Shown one piece after another: positions 17,029-26,080 of a DNA stretch of 64,000 bases. This DNA is from Vibrio echinoideorum (GTDB taxonomy: Bacteria > Pseudomonadota > Gammaproteobacteria > Enterobacterales > Vibrionaceae), in the NCBI RefSeq assembly GCF_024347455.1, contig NZ_AP025484.1, positions 1,860,001-1,924,000 on the forward strand, given 5' to 3'. Below the pieces are notes generated by a model. It was not told the origin of the DNA. It saw nothing but the letters and a program-made list of their open reading frames with translations, and did no database searches. The number at the start of each line of letters is the position of its first letter. The first letter of the stretch is position 1. A program made the translations under genes and the position numbers.

Positions 17029-20000
17029 TTATGCCTTGTCTTGTGATTGAGAAAAATGAACATCAGTAAAGCGATATAGGTAGTGAGGACCACCCGCTTT
17101 AGGGCCTGTACCCGACAAACCTTGACCGCCAAATGGCTGCACGCCAACCACTGCGCCTACTTGGTCACGGTTGATGTAGCAGTTACCCACGCGCACGTGT
17201 TTTTCGATCCAACGGTAAGTTGTCTCGTTACGGCTGTGAATCCCCATGGTCAAGCCAAAACCGGTTTGGTTAATTTGGTCTACCACTTGCGCTAACTCAC
17301 TCGCCTTGAAGCGAACGATGTGCAGCACAGGGCCAAACTGTTCTTCTTTCAAGCAACTGATGTCATCGATTTCAAACGCACTTGGTGGAACAAAATCACC
17401 ATGTTCACAATCAGAACCCAAAGTAAGTTGAGCGACTTTCTTCTGTGTCTGGGTCATATTTTCCAAGTGAGCTAACAGCTTTTGCTTCGCTGTTTGATCA
17501 ATAACCGGGCCAACATCCGTTTTATGAAGGTATGGAATACCAACACTCAATTCGTCCATTGCACCGTGAATCAATCCAACCACGCGGTCTGCGATGTCTT
17601 CCTGAATGTAAAGCACACGCAATGCAGAACAACGCTGGCCTGCTGAAGCAAATGCCGAACGAATCACATCACGAACCACCTGTTCAGGTAGTGCGGTACT
17701 GTCGACGATCATCGCGTTCTGGCCGCCAGTTTCTGCGATAAATGGAACAGGCTTAGCGTTACGGCTTGCCAGTGACACGTTAATACGTTGTGCTGTCGGT
17801 GTTGAACCCGTAAAGGCAACGCCAGCAATGGCGTCATGGCTAGTAAGCGCACTGCCGATTTCAGCACCGCGACCTGGTAGTAGCTGAATCGTGCCAGCAG
17901 GGAAACCCGCTTCATTCATCAGTTCAACCGCGCGAGCTGCAATCAAGCTTGTTTGCTCGGCAGGCTTAGCCACAACCGTGTTACCCGCAACTAGTGCCGC
18001 AGTAATTTGGCCAAGGAAGATCGCTAGAGGGAAGTTCCAAGGGCTGATACAAACGAACACACCACGACCTTGTCGCGAAGCGATTCGTGTTTGGCCATCA
18101 AAACCTTTTAGTTCGAAACCTTGTAGGTTGTCAGCTTGTTTTGCGTAGTAACGACAGAAGTCGACCGCTTCACGTACTTCATCAACGCTATCGTGAATTG
18201 TTTTACCTGCTTCTTGGTGACAAATCGCTACCAATTCAGCTAGGTTGTCTTCCATCAGATCAGCCAGTTTATCAAGTGCCGCCGACTTGGTTTCAACCGA
18301 AGTTGCGTTCCAATCAGCGAATGCTGCGTCTGCGCCAGTGATCGCTGCGGAAACATGATCAAGGTTAGCGAAAGCCACCTGACCCACATTGATACGACGA
18401 TCGTAAGGTGCCGTTACTTGCTCAACGTTCTGATCAGCCTTGATCATGCTTTCGGCAAGAGATTCACCGTTGATCACAGGGCCAGCAGTCCATTGATTAT
18501 TAAGGAACGCTTTTACTTGCTCTTCAAACTGATGCGCTTCACTTTCGATATCGATGTTCACACCGTAAGAGTTTTTACGCTCTGGGAATACCGCCGGTGG
18601 CAATGGAATCTTAGTGTTATGCAGTGTATCGAATGCAAGAAGCATATCGACAGGGTGTTGGGTCAGCTCTGCCACAGGGCAACGAGCATCAACTAAACGG
18701 TGTACAAACGAGCTGTTTGCGCCGTTTTCTAGCAAGCGACGTACTAGGTATGGCAGTAGATCTTTATGGCTGCCAACCGGTGCGTAGATACGTACCGACT
18801 GTTGGTAAGCTTCCATCGCATGGTTATAAAGAGAATCACCCATGCCGTGTAAGCGTTGGAATTCAAAATCTTTATGTTCAGTCATCACTGCGATTGCAGA
18901 AACCGTATGAGCATTGTGGCTCGCAAACTGCGGGAAGATATTGCCACGAACACTTGGGCTCAGTAGGTAACGTGCACATGCAAGGTAAGCTACATCTGTC
19001 GCTTCTTTACGTGTGTAAACTGGGTAATCAGTAAAGCCAGCTTGCTGTGACCATTTGATTTCGCTGTCCCAGTACGCGCCTTTCACTAAGCGAAGCGGTA
19101 TTAAATCACCCTGCTCTTTCGCCAAGCGGTTTAGCCATACTAGAACCGGTAGTGCGCGCTTTGAGTAAGCTTGAATAACCAGACCAAATTTACCCCAACC
19201 TTTTACAAGATCGGTACGGTACAGTTTTTCGAATAACTTAAGAGAAAGCTCTAGGCGATCCGCTTCTTCAGCATCAATCGTAATCGCAACATCAAGCTCT
19301 ACTGCTCGGCGCAATAACTGCTCTAGCGTGTCGCAAAGTTCAGTCAGTACGCGGTCTTCGTTCGCCACTTCATAACGTGGGTGAAGCGCAGAAAGCTTAA
19401 TAGAAACAGACGGTGCTGGGCTTAATTTTGAAGAAACATAGGTGTCTCGACCTACGGCTTCAATCGCCATTAGGTAATCTTTGTAGTATTTATTGGCGTC
19501 TGCAGTAGTCAGTGCCGCTTCACCTAACATGTCGTATGAATAGGTAAAACCTTTGTCACGCATAGACTTACCGTTCTTTTGCGCTTCAGCAATACTGCGG
19601 CCAAGAACAAATTGGTGACCCATCACCTTCATCGCTTGGTGCATCGCTTTACGAATCACCGGCTCAGAAAGCTTGTTGACTAAACGGTTAACCGCTTGGC
19701 CAGCGCTCTGTTCATTTGATGAAAGTCCAACAACCTTGCCTGTTAACATTAGGCCCCAAGTCGATGCGTTAACAAATACTGAATCAGAGTTCTTTAAGTG
19801 AGATTTCCAATCCGCAACGCTTAGTTTGTCGCGAATCAGCGCATCAGCCGTTGCTGAATCAGGAATACGCATCAAGGCTTCCGCCAGACACATCAGCAAG
19901 ATGCCCTCTTGAGTATCTAAACTGTATTCAAGCAACAGCGCATCGATCATCTGAATTGAAGTTTTATCCGCACGGATAGCTTCGATCAATGATGTCGTTT

Positions 20001-20166
20001 TGTCTGTGATTTGCTGCTTTTCAGACTCAGAAGGGGTAGCTAGCGGCAGAAGTTGCTCTAGCCATTGGGTTTCATCCACCATATATAATGGTGAGATAAG
20101 CGTCCAAAGATCAGCAAGCGACTGCTCATTGAATTCTGGCTTTAACACATCAGTAGCTGTAAACAT
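17029..20166 (-). CDS. putA: Bifunctional proline dehydrogenase / P5C dehydrogenase PutA
   Basis: 1045 residues. The proline dehydrogenase barrel (about 200-480) has SIKLSALHPRYE, RLVKGAYWDSEI and FASHNAHT. The aldehyde dehydrogenase domain (about 560-1035) has SPWNFPLAIF, the ETGGQNA motif with the general-base Glu, and SAGQRCSALRV with the catalytic Cys. Together they oxidise proline to glutamate. It lacks the N-terminal ribbon-helix-helix of E. coli PutA, so it should not repress its own operon. It ends at PHYLYRFTD, right after the ALDH domain, without the C-terminal domain, which is encoded by the next gene. AAGGAA lies 6 nt before the ATG. Start of the operon. Confidence 0.95.
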   Translation of the reverse strand: MFTATDVLKPEFNEQSLADLWTLISPLYMVDETQWLEQLLPLATPSESEKQQITDKTTSLIEAIRADKTSIQMIDALLLEYSLDTQEGILLMCLAEALMRIPDSATADALIRDKLSVADWKSHLKNSDSVFVNASTWGLMLTGKVVGLSSNEQSAGQAVNRLVNKLSEPVIRKAMHQAMKVMGHQFVLGRSIAEAQKNGKSMRDKGFTYSYDMLGEAALTTADANKYYKDYLMAIEAVGRDTYVSSKLSPAPSVSIKLSALHPRYEVANEDRVLTELCDTLEQLLRRAVELDVAITIDAEEADRLELSLKLFEKLYRTDLVKGWGKFGLVIQAYSKRALPVLVWLNRLAKEQGDLIPLRLVKGAYWDSEIKWSQQAGFTDYPVYTRKEATDVAYLACARYLLSPSVRGNIFPQFASHNAHTVSAIAVMTEHKDFEFQRLHGMGDSLYNHAMEAYQQSVRIYAPVGSHKDLLPYLVRRLLENGANSSFVHRLVDARCPVAELTQHPVDMLLAFDTLHNTKIPLPPAVFPERKNSYGVNIDIESEAHQFEEQVKAFLNNQWTAGPVINGESLAESMIKADQNVEQVTAPYDRRINVGQVAFANLDHVSAAITGADAAFADWNATSVETKSAALDKLADLMEDNLAELVAICHQEAGKTIHDSVDEVREAVDFCRYYAKQADNLQGFELKGFDGQTRIASRQGRGVFVCISPWNFPLAIFLGQITAALVAGNTVVAKPAEQTSLIAARAVELMNEAGFPAGTIQLLPGRGAEIGSALTSHDAIAGVAFTGSTPTAQRINVSLASRNAKPVPFIAETGGQNAMIVDSTALPEQVVRDVIRSAFASAGQRCSALRVLYIQEDIADRVVGLIHGAMDELSVGIPYLHKTDVGPVIDQTAKQKLLAHLENMTQTQKKVAQLTLGSDCEHGDFVPPSAFEIDDISCLKEEQFGPVLHIVRFKASELAQVVDQINQTGFGLTMGIHSRNETTYRWIEKHVRVGNCYINRDQVGAVVGVQPFGGQGLSGTGPKAGGPHYLYRFTDVHFSQSQDKA

Positions 20167-20347
20167 GCGTTTTCCTTAATCTCACACCCGAAAAGAGTTC
20201 GGGATCTCTACAATGGCTGCAGTGTATTTAGAGTATATAAGGATTACTTGTCAAAAACTCCGAGTTTTTTGCTAAAAACTCGCTTTATTAACAAAACAAA
20301 CACAAGGTCACATATGAAACTTTAAAATAATATGCCGTTTTGTTTTT

Positions 20348-21172
20348 TTATTTAACAGAAATTTGCTTTTTGTATTGAGATGGTGACATGCCTTGAAGGC
20401 GAGAAAAGGTGTGAGTAAAGGAGGATTGACCGGAAAAACCAGCAAGTTCTGCAACCTGTCCAAGGCTTAGATTACCTTGTTCAATAAGGCGTCGAGAGCG
20501 ATCGATACGCTTTCCTAAAACATATTGGTGAGGGGTAATGCCCATTTGATCTTTAAATAGCATGTGGAATTGGCTTTCGCCCAAGAACACACTGCCTGCA
20601 AGCTGCGCGACTGAGATCTTATTAGCCAAGTGTTGTTCGATGTAGCGATCCAACGACTCAAGATCGAAACGCGAATCTTTAATCGAGGTTTCAAATGCCG
20701 AGATGTGTCTTTGCATCAATGCAATCACCGTGTCATTACAAGCTCGACTCAACAACAGATCATCAGGACTGGCCTGCATCTCTTGCACCAACATATGGAT
20801 AAGCTTTTGAATTTGCGCATCTAATTGGAAGTAGACGTTCGATGATTCTAACTGGTTAATCTTCTCTAGCATCAGAGGGTCATCACCGGTTGGCATAGGC
20901 ATGTTGAGTACGAGAATATCCGACTGACCAACCACGCCACCGAAAGCATGATCAGAGCGAGCCGTGACTACACAGCCTTGCCCTGGACCGACAAGATTAC
21001 CTTTACCGCTCACTTCAAATTCCGCCTGACCTTTTAAACCAATGACTACCTGCGAATAATGGTGATCATGACAATCCATATGCGAAGGCAAAGTAATGAT
21101 CTCCGCAGGGCGAGGGCCAGTAAGGCTTAGCGGGGACAAGTCAAAGTTCGGAAAGGGCAACGGTTTAGGCAT
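20348..21172 (-). CDS. AraC-family regulator upstream of putA
   Basis: 274 residues with an N-terminal cupin (HDHHYSQVVIGLKGQAEFE, then a QGCVVTARSDHAF turn) and a C-terminal AraC domain (KISVAQLAGSVFLGESQFHMLFKDQMG ... LGQVAELAGFSGQSSFTHTFSR). It lies immediately upstream of putA on the same strand, separated by 181 nt. Since PutA lacks its own DNA-binding domain, a separate proline-responsive activator is expected and this gene is the natural candidate (PutR-like). That assignment rests on position. The ribosome site is weak. Confidence 0.85.
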   Translation of the reverse strand: MPKPLPFPNFDLSPLSLTGPRPAEIITLPSHMDCHDHHYSQVVIGLKGQAEFEVSGKGNLVGPGQGCVVTARSDHAFGGVVGQSDILVLNMPMPTGDDPLMLEKINQLESSNVYFQLDAQIQKLIHMLVQEMQASPDDLLLSRACNDTVIALMQRHISAFETSIKDSRFDLESLDRYIEQHLANKISVAQLAGSVFLGESQFHMLFKDQMGITPHQYVLGKRIDRSRRLIEQGNLSLGQVAELAGFSGQSSFTHTFSRLQGMSPSQYKKQISVK

Positions 21173-21656
21173 AACATCAAAATACTCAGGTCGACATAGT
21201 AAGAATAATACTCTGAAATCTGCATAAGATGAATTTGTAAATGATCATGAGAGTCATTTCCTCGCCTTAAACAAAAGATCATTATCGAGATCGTCTTGAT
21301 CATGCCTCCGGAAAGATGATCAAGTGTGTACAAACTACGGCAGTTGTAAAACCAATCTTTCCGGCAAATTCAAGCGGCTAAAAATAACGATATGCAACGA
21401 GTTGAAATTCATATAATAAATAGATGCTTCGTTACCGCTATATACGAAAAAAATTTTCTTATATAGCTCAAATAATCAAGCCTCAACTTGTAAAAAGTGT
21501 ATCCGAAGTACCGAAACTGGGCTTTTGAGTAGATTGGATGGCAATAAAACGGTATAAAGACGGGTACTGTGTTAATTGCTAATAACTAGTGACTCACAAC
21601 TAGGAAGTAGACACTTTATTAACGAGCCAATTTCAATCTATAAGTTGCAGGGACCT
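21173..21656. other. Divergent intergenic region with RctB-like motifs
   Basis: 484 bp between the AraC gene and a coiled-coil/PEGA gene. It holds three TGATCA sites (21242, 21297, 21317); the last two frame a segment nearly identical to part of the chromosome-2 origin. The rest is AT-rich and must hold two promoters. Confidence 0.6.
21297..21322. promoter_or_regulatory. Putative RctB-binding site outside the origin
   Basis: TGATCA at 21297 and 21317 flank CCTCCGGAAAGATGATCAAG. The origin segment at about 43942-43962 reads CCTCCGGAAAAATGATCAAG, so about 21 bases match with one difference. Regulatory RctB sites away from oriCII are known in V. cholerae. Confidence 0.55.
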
Positions 21657-22760
21657 ATGACTAACTTTCGAATTTCAGCGCTTTTACTCGCGCTATCCCC
21701 ACTTTGGGTATCTGCATCGGTATCAGCTGAAGAACTGAATCAAGTCGATCCCGTTTCAGCTATCGATGCAAAGCTAACAGAGAAAAACTCAGATATTGAG
21801 CGTATTTCAGCAACTCAAGTATCGGCGTCTGAAAACCTAAAACAACTACAAAACCAAAACAGTAAGTTGTTACGCGAAGGTGAAGAACTTAAGGCAAAAC
21901 GTAACAGAGCCAAGTCTGTACTCGACAAACAGTACAGCCGCTTACTGGAAGACCCAGAAACTGATTTAGTTTCTTTCCAGAAAAGCTACCAAGACACTTG
22001 GGCTGCCGTTAAAGAGAACCAATCGTCTCAGCTAGATAACCAACAAGCGATGAACGAGAGCGAAATTCACCTTTCTCAAATCAAGCAAAAGCAAGCTCGC
22101 CTGAATAATGAGTTGGCTAACTTGAGAGAGTCAAAAGTTGAAGCTCGTGTTAAACGAATTGCAACAGAACTTCGTGAAAGTGCTGTTCTTGAAACCAGCT
22201 ACACCACGACATGTGCATCAACAATGACACTGGGTGAGTGTACTGCTCAAGGTAAACAACTTACCAATCAAAAAGCAGTACAAACGTTCAAGGCTCAATT
22301 ACTTGAGCAGCTCACAGAAAGCACTCTGGCTAAGCAAAACTTACAAGGTGTTCAACTGAATATCCATGTTCAAGACAGCCAAGCAATTAAGAGCGGTTTC
22401 TCAGGTAACAACGCTTACTTCATGCAGATGCAAGCTCAGCTTCAAGCAAAACCTGAAGCGGTTGCAGCTTGTAACTTATTGAACGTTTCAACACGCTACT
22501 GTTTAACCGGCAGTGATGCTGCTGTGGTTAAAAAGCGCGATAAGCAATGGGCTAACGTGATGGTACGTTCTGATCAATATAATGATTCAGTCACTATCAA
22601 CGGTATTAAGTATGGCAGCACACCTCTTGAGGTTGCATTGCCGAGCGGTCGTCACCAAGTAACCATTTCAAAGCAAGGTTACGAGTCTTACAACCGCACG
22701 GTCACCATCAACGGCAGCGATACTATTTGGGTGAAACTTCTTCCTAGCAAAGAAAGTTAA
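21657..22760 (+). CDS. Exported coiled-coil protein with C-terminal PEGA domain
   Basis: 367 residues from the ATG at 21657, which follows AGGGA by 4 nt and begins a clear signal peptide (hydrophobic core ISALLLALSPLW, cleavage near VSA-EE); the longer frame to 21576 lacks these. Residues 30-180 form heptad-rich coiled coil. A middle segment has Cys pairs CASTMTLGEC and CNLLNVSTRYC. Residues 308-367 are a PEGA domain (VTINGIKYGSTPLEVALP, SGRHQVTI). It is a paralogue of the first 365 residues of the next gene's product. PEGA domains are surface or periplasmic beta modules. Function unknown. Confidence 0.8.
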   Translation: MTNFRISALLLALSPLWVSASVSAEELNQVDPVSAIDAKLTEKNSDIERISATQVSASENLKQLQNQNSKLLREGEELKAKRNRAKSVLDKQYSRLLEDPETDLVSFQKSYQDTWAAVKENQSSQLDNQQAMNESEIHLSQIKQKQARLNNELANLRESKVEARVKRIATELRESAVLETSYTTTCASTMTLGECTAQGKQLTNQKAVQTFKAQLLEQLTESTLAKQNLQGVQLNIHVQDSQAIKSGFSGNNAYFMQMQAQLQAKPEAVAACNLLNVSTRYCLTGSDAAVVKKRDKQWANVMVRSDQYNDSVTINGIKYGSTPLEVALPSGRHQVTISKQGYESYNRTVTINGSDTIWVKLLPSKES

Positions 22761-22864
22761 TACCTACATAGAGGCTAAGCCTAAGCAATATAAAAGCTAA
22801 GCCAAAACAGAAAGCTAAGCCCGAATAAATAGCCGTGCCGATTTCGCAAAGCTGAATGAATACT

Positions 22865-22930
22865 CGCCATTTTGTTGATAGTTATAACCTTGTTTGATCG
22901 TTATAAACAGTAGCTGCAGACAAAATGGCG
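22865..22930. repeat. Large hairpin between the two PEGA genes
   Basis: CGCCATTTTGT and ACAAAATGGCG form an 11-bp perfect stem. GTTATAA/TTATAAAC words lie inside. There is no T-run, so it may be an RNA processing or attenuation element rather than a terminator. Confidence 0.6.
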
Positions 22931-22981
22931 TGTTCGCTTAGATTATTCGATTAACCTAACTTACGATTGAAGTAGCCCAAC

Positions 22982-24811
22982 ATGCGCCAAGGTTTTCCCA
23001 CTCTACTATTTGCACTTGCTCCCTGCTTAATGACGCCCGCTGTTTTCGCTGAGGCAACACCACCAGCGATCACAACATCTGTCACCGACATTGAAAGTTC
23101 ACTCTTCGAAATGCATGCGGCTTTAACGGCTGTTGATAAGAAGATGACGGACAAACAAAATCAAGTCGACAATCAGGTACAGCAAACGGCACGTCTAGCC
23201 AAGTTATCGGCTCAAGCTGAGCAAAAACTAGCAACAGCGAAAGCTAGCCTAGAGCAAGATTACACTCGTATGATTGATGAGCCAGATTTCGATATCTCGC
23301 CCGCTCAAAACAGGTTCCAAGACGCTTGGAAAACCGTAAAAGAGAGCAAGCTTGCGATTTCAGACTCAGAACAGACGCAGCAAGGCTTGGTGATGGAACT
23401 AGAAGCCATCCAAGCAGAAAAAGCGGCGGCTGAAGCTTCAATTGCAAATCTGAATCAACACAAGCTAAGAGCCAGAGCCGAGCGACTAAGAAACGAGATC
23501 ACTCAAACGCAAGAGCAAACGGTCAGCTTTACGAACCGCTGTAGCAGTGACATGACACTGGCACAGTGTTCCGATCAAACCGTAACCTTAGCGCTGCAAA
23601 AAGCGGTAAAACAATTCCAAAACAGCCTTGTAGATAACGCGACTGAATCGAGAACCGTTAAAGAGCATCTAGCGTCTGCTTCGTTGAATATTCACGTTCT
23701 ACAACACAAAGTGAAATCCTCAGGTTTCTCTGAAGATAACCGTTACCAAGCGGTGATTACTGCGAATCTAGAAACTCGCCCAGATAAGAACACGCCTTGC
23801 CGTCTGCTAGGTATTCAGTCGGCAAACTGTTTCACACAGAGCGATCAACAAGCCAATGATCAGCAAAAAGAGGTCGCTTGGGTTAACTTGGTGGTTCGTT
23901 CAAATCAGTACAACGACCATGTTTCGATTAATGGCGTGAACTATGGCAGCACACCGGTTGAGGTGATGTTACCAACGGGCCAACACATGGTCACAATTGA
24001 GAAAGAAGGTTACCTTTCTTTCCATCAAGAGTTGAAGGTCGCTCGCGATCACAACTTAAGAGCGGTGTTACAAGCCAAACAGAACTCATTGAATGTGGGT
24101 ACTAAATTTGCCGACCCAATGGGAAGCAACATTCAAAGCCCAGAAATGATTGTGGTGGGTTCAGGCCGTTATCTATTGGGTGAAAACAACGCCAAGCAAG
24201 TAACGATCAAACAGCCATTTGCATTAGCAGCAACACCAACACGAGTTCAAGACTTTAGAGCATTCGTTGAAAGTACAGGCTATCAGACTGACGCAGAACT
24301 GATGAATACTTGCGACAAATTCGTCAATGCAGAGATCACCACCGTTTCAGACAATGACTGGCAGAACCCTGGCTTTAAGCAAGCGGATAACTCACCCGTT
24401 GTATGCGTAAGCCAAAATGACGCTAAGGCTTACACCCGTTGGCTATCTGACAACACAGGTTTTACCTACCGTTTACCAACACCACAAGAGTGGGAAGCCG
24501 CTGCAAGAGCAGGCCAAGAGACTAACTTCTGGTGGGGCAATGAATTCCGTTCAGGCAAAGCCAATACCGGTTGGGCTGGAACACCGTGGTCAAACGTCAG
24601 CACTTCTCCGGTTAAGTCATTCTTACCAACACCAACAGGCTTCTACGATATGGTCGGCAACGTTTGGGAATGGACAACCATTCAGAAAGGCTTGGCTAAA
24701 GGTGGCGCGTGGAGCTTTTCTCCAGAGGAAGCAAAAGTGTTTAACGAACTGTACGTCCCAACCTCAACGGCAGCAAACTATCTAGGGTTCCGAGTCGTAC
24801 GAGAGCTGTAG
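22982..24811 (+). CDS. Exported coiled-coil/PEGA protein with SUMF1-type domain
   Basis: 609 residues. Signal peptide (LLFALAPCLMTPAVFA), coiled coil to about residue 180, Cys-containing middle (CSSDMTLAQC, CRLLGIQSANC), PEGA domain at about 308-365, then a formylglycine-generating-enzyme/SUMF1 fold from about 386 to the end (RLPTPQEWEAAARAG, GFYDMVGNVWEWT, KGGAWSF, YLGFRVVR). The two active-site Cys of true formylglycine-generating enzymes are absent in the C-terminal part, so it is likely a binding or structural version. The gene lies 221 nt after its paralogue, same strand. The ribosome site is poor. Role unknown. Confidence 0.8.
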   Translation: MRQGFPTLLFALAPCLMTPAVFAEATPPAITTSVTDIESSLFEMHAALTAVDKKMTDKQNQVDNQVQQTARLAKLSAQAEQKLATAKASLEQDYTRMIDEPDFDISPAQNRFQDAWKTVKESKLAISDSEQTQQGLVMELEAIQAEKAAAEASIANLNQHKLRARAERLRNEITQTQEQTVSFTNRCSSDMTLAQCSDQTVTLALQKAVKQFQNSLVDNATESRTVKEHLASASLNIHVLQHKVKSSGFSEDNRYQAVITANLETRPDKNTPCRLLGIQSANCFTQSDQQANDQQKEVAWVNLVVRSNQYNDHVSINGVNYGSTPVEVMLPTGQHMVTIEKEGYLSFHQELKVARDHNLRAVLQAKQNSLNVGTKFADPMGSNIQSPEMIVVGSGRYLLGENNAKQVTIKQPFALAATPTRVQDFRAFVESTGYQTDAELMNTCDKFVNAEITTVSDNDWQNPGFKQADNSPVVCVSQNDAKAYTRWLSDNTGFTYRLPTPQEWEAAARAGQETNFWWGNEFRSGKANTGWAGTPWSNVSTSPVKSFLPTPTGFYDMVGNVWEWTTIQKGLAKGGAWSFSPEEAKVFNELYVPTSTAANYLGFRVVREL

Positions 24812-24883
24812 GCTTTCAATCAGGGACTCAGGATCTCAAATATTTACTCTAAGTTCTCAATTATCACATTGAGCAGCATTTAT

Positions 24884-24900
24884 AGGGGAATTCCCCCCTT
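24884..24900 (+). promoter_or_regulatory. Probable VqmA-binding palindrome
   Basis: GGGGAATTCCCC is a perfect 12-bp palindrome with extra C on the right. G-run/C-run palindromes of this type are the known VqmA operator upstream of vqmR in V. cholerae. It lies about 50 nt before the inferred RNA start. Confidence 0.7.
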
Positions 24901-24934
24901 ATGCATAAGCACTCCTAGGAGTAGATTCGTCGAT

Positions 24935-25075
24935 AGAGTAGTAAGTCACTCTGGGTATCAAATTGATGCCTCAGTTTAATTTGCACGACCCTCGTAAATT
25001 AAACTGAAAATCTTCTACATGTCGACAAGGCATATCTTGTCTTTAGCCAGCCCCTCTTCAGGCTGGCTTTTTTTT
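24935..25075 (+). ncRNA. vqmR: VqmR small regulatory RNA
   Basis: The region just upstream of vqmA, with the VqmA-type palindrome before it, contains a 12-bp stem TCAGTTTAATTT/AAATTAAACTGA (24971-25007) and ends in a strong terminator (AGCCAGCC/GGCTGGCT, T7; 25045-25075). The position, size near 140 nt and structure match VqmR, the Hfq-dependent RNA that represses biofilm genes such as vpsT in V. cholerae. The 5' end is estimated from the usual length, not seen directly. Confidence 0.75.
25045..25075 (+). terminator. VqmR terminator
   Basis: 8-bp GC-rich stem AGCCAGCC/GGCTGGCT with an 8-nt loop and T7. Confidence 0.9.
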
Positions 25076-25249
25076 GTTTGTTTACTACCCTTTTCGATTA
25101 CCTATTCCCCTTGTTAGAAACAGTTAATCAGCAATTCGTTTAACGGTTATCCAAAGCCTATTTCTTTCGCAGAATTCAGTCTGTAATTGCCATTGCAGCA
25201 CTATAAGAAACTGATATCATCAATATACTTCTGCTTACGAGATAAAACC

Positions 25250-25969
25250 TTGCCAGAATCACTCAACTCCATACATCGTTCTTTATTTGAACAACTTCCA
25301 GGTTGCTGGGGCTGCAAAGATACTGAGTCGGTCTTCGTATACGCGAACCTCGCCTACAACCAATTGATTGGTTTAAAACCCAACGAGAGTTGCACTGGCT
25401 TGACCGATTTCGACATGCCTAGCCAAACCATTGAGTGCGCGCAAGATTTCAGAGCTCAAGACAAGCATGTGATGGATACACGCAGTACCCTTAAGATCCT
25501 CGATATTCACCCTTATCCAGACGGACGCTGGCACGCCCATATCTTTACCAAAACCCCTTGGCTTGATGATAACGACAATGTCCAAGGCACTATCTTTTAT
25601 GGTCAAGAACTCACTGATACCGCGATTTTAGAGGTTGGCCATTGGGTATGTCAGGCAACAGGCGCCAAAGATGGTCAAGCATCCATTGCAGGTTCAACAC
25701 CACGCACATCTAAACTCAAAAAACGACTGACTTCGCGAGAATCAGAAGTGCTATTTTTACTGCTGTTCGGTAAGAAACCGCAATACATCGCATTGACGCT
25801 AAATATTTCAATTAAGACCGTCGAAGGTCATGTCGCCAGATTGAAGCAAAAATTTGATGCCAGCAGTAAAAGCCAATTGATTGAGTATGCGTTGGGCTCG
25901 GGGTTAGGCTCAGTGATCCCTGAAACTCTGCTCAAAAAACAGATTTCCGTGGTTCTGCATAGTGATTGA
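25250..25969 (+). CDS. vqmA: Quorum-sensing regulator VqmA
   Basis: 239 residues from TTG at 25250, chosen because its N-terminus then has the length of V. cholerae VqmA; there is no ATG nearby, and an earlier TTG at 25187 would add 21 residues. An N-terminal PAS domain (FEQLPGCWGCKDTESVFVYA to DTAILEVGHWVC) binds the autoinducer DPO in the known family. The C-terminal LuxR-type helix-turn-helix (LTSRESEVLFLLLFGKKPQY, ISIKTVEGHVARLKQKF) binds the vqmR promoter. The gene stands directly behind vqmR, as in V. cholerae. Confidence 0.92.
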   Translation: MPESLNSIHRSLFEQLPGCWGCKDTESVFVYANLAYNQLIGLKPNESCTGLTDFDMPSQTIECAQDFRAQDKHVMDTRSTLKILDIHPYPDGRWHAHIFTKTPWLDDNDNVQGTIFYGQELTDTAILEVGHWVCQATGAKDGQASIAGSTPRTSKLKKRLTSRESEVLFLLLFGKKPQYIALTLNISIKTVEGHVARLKQKFDASSKSQLIEYALGSGLGSVIPETLLKKQISVVLHSD

Positions 25970-25986
25970 GTAAAAATTAGACAAAA

Positions 25987-26032
25987 AAATACCGTTGATT
26001 TGATGAGTCTAAGCACCAAATCAACGGTATTT
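25987..26032. terminator. Bidirectional terminator between vqmA and pdxH
   Basis: A 16-bp perfect stem AAATACCGTTGATTTG/CAAATCAACGGTATTT with A- and T-runs on both sides, serving both convergent genes. Confidence 0.9.
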
Positions 26033-26080
26033 TTATATCTATTAATCCGACTATTATTAAGAAGAGTAGGATTAAGCAGA

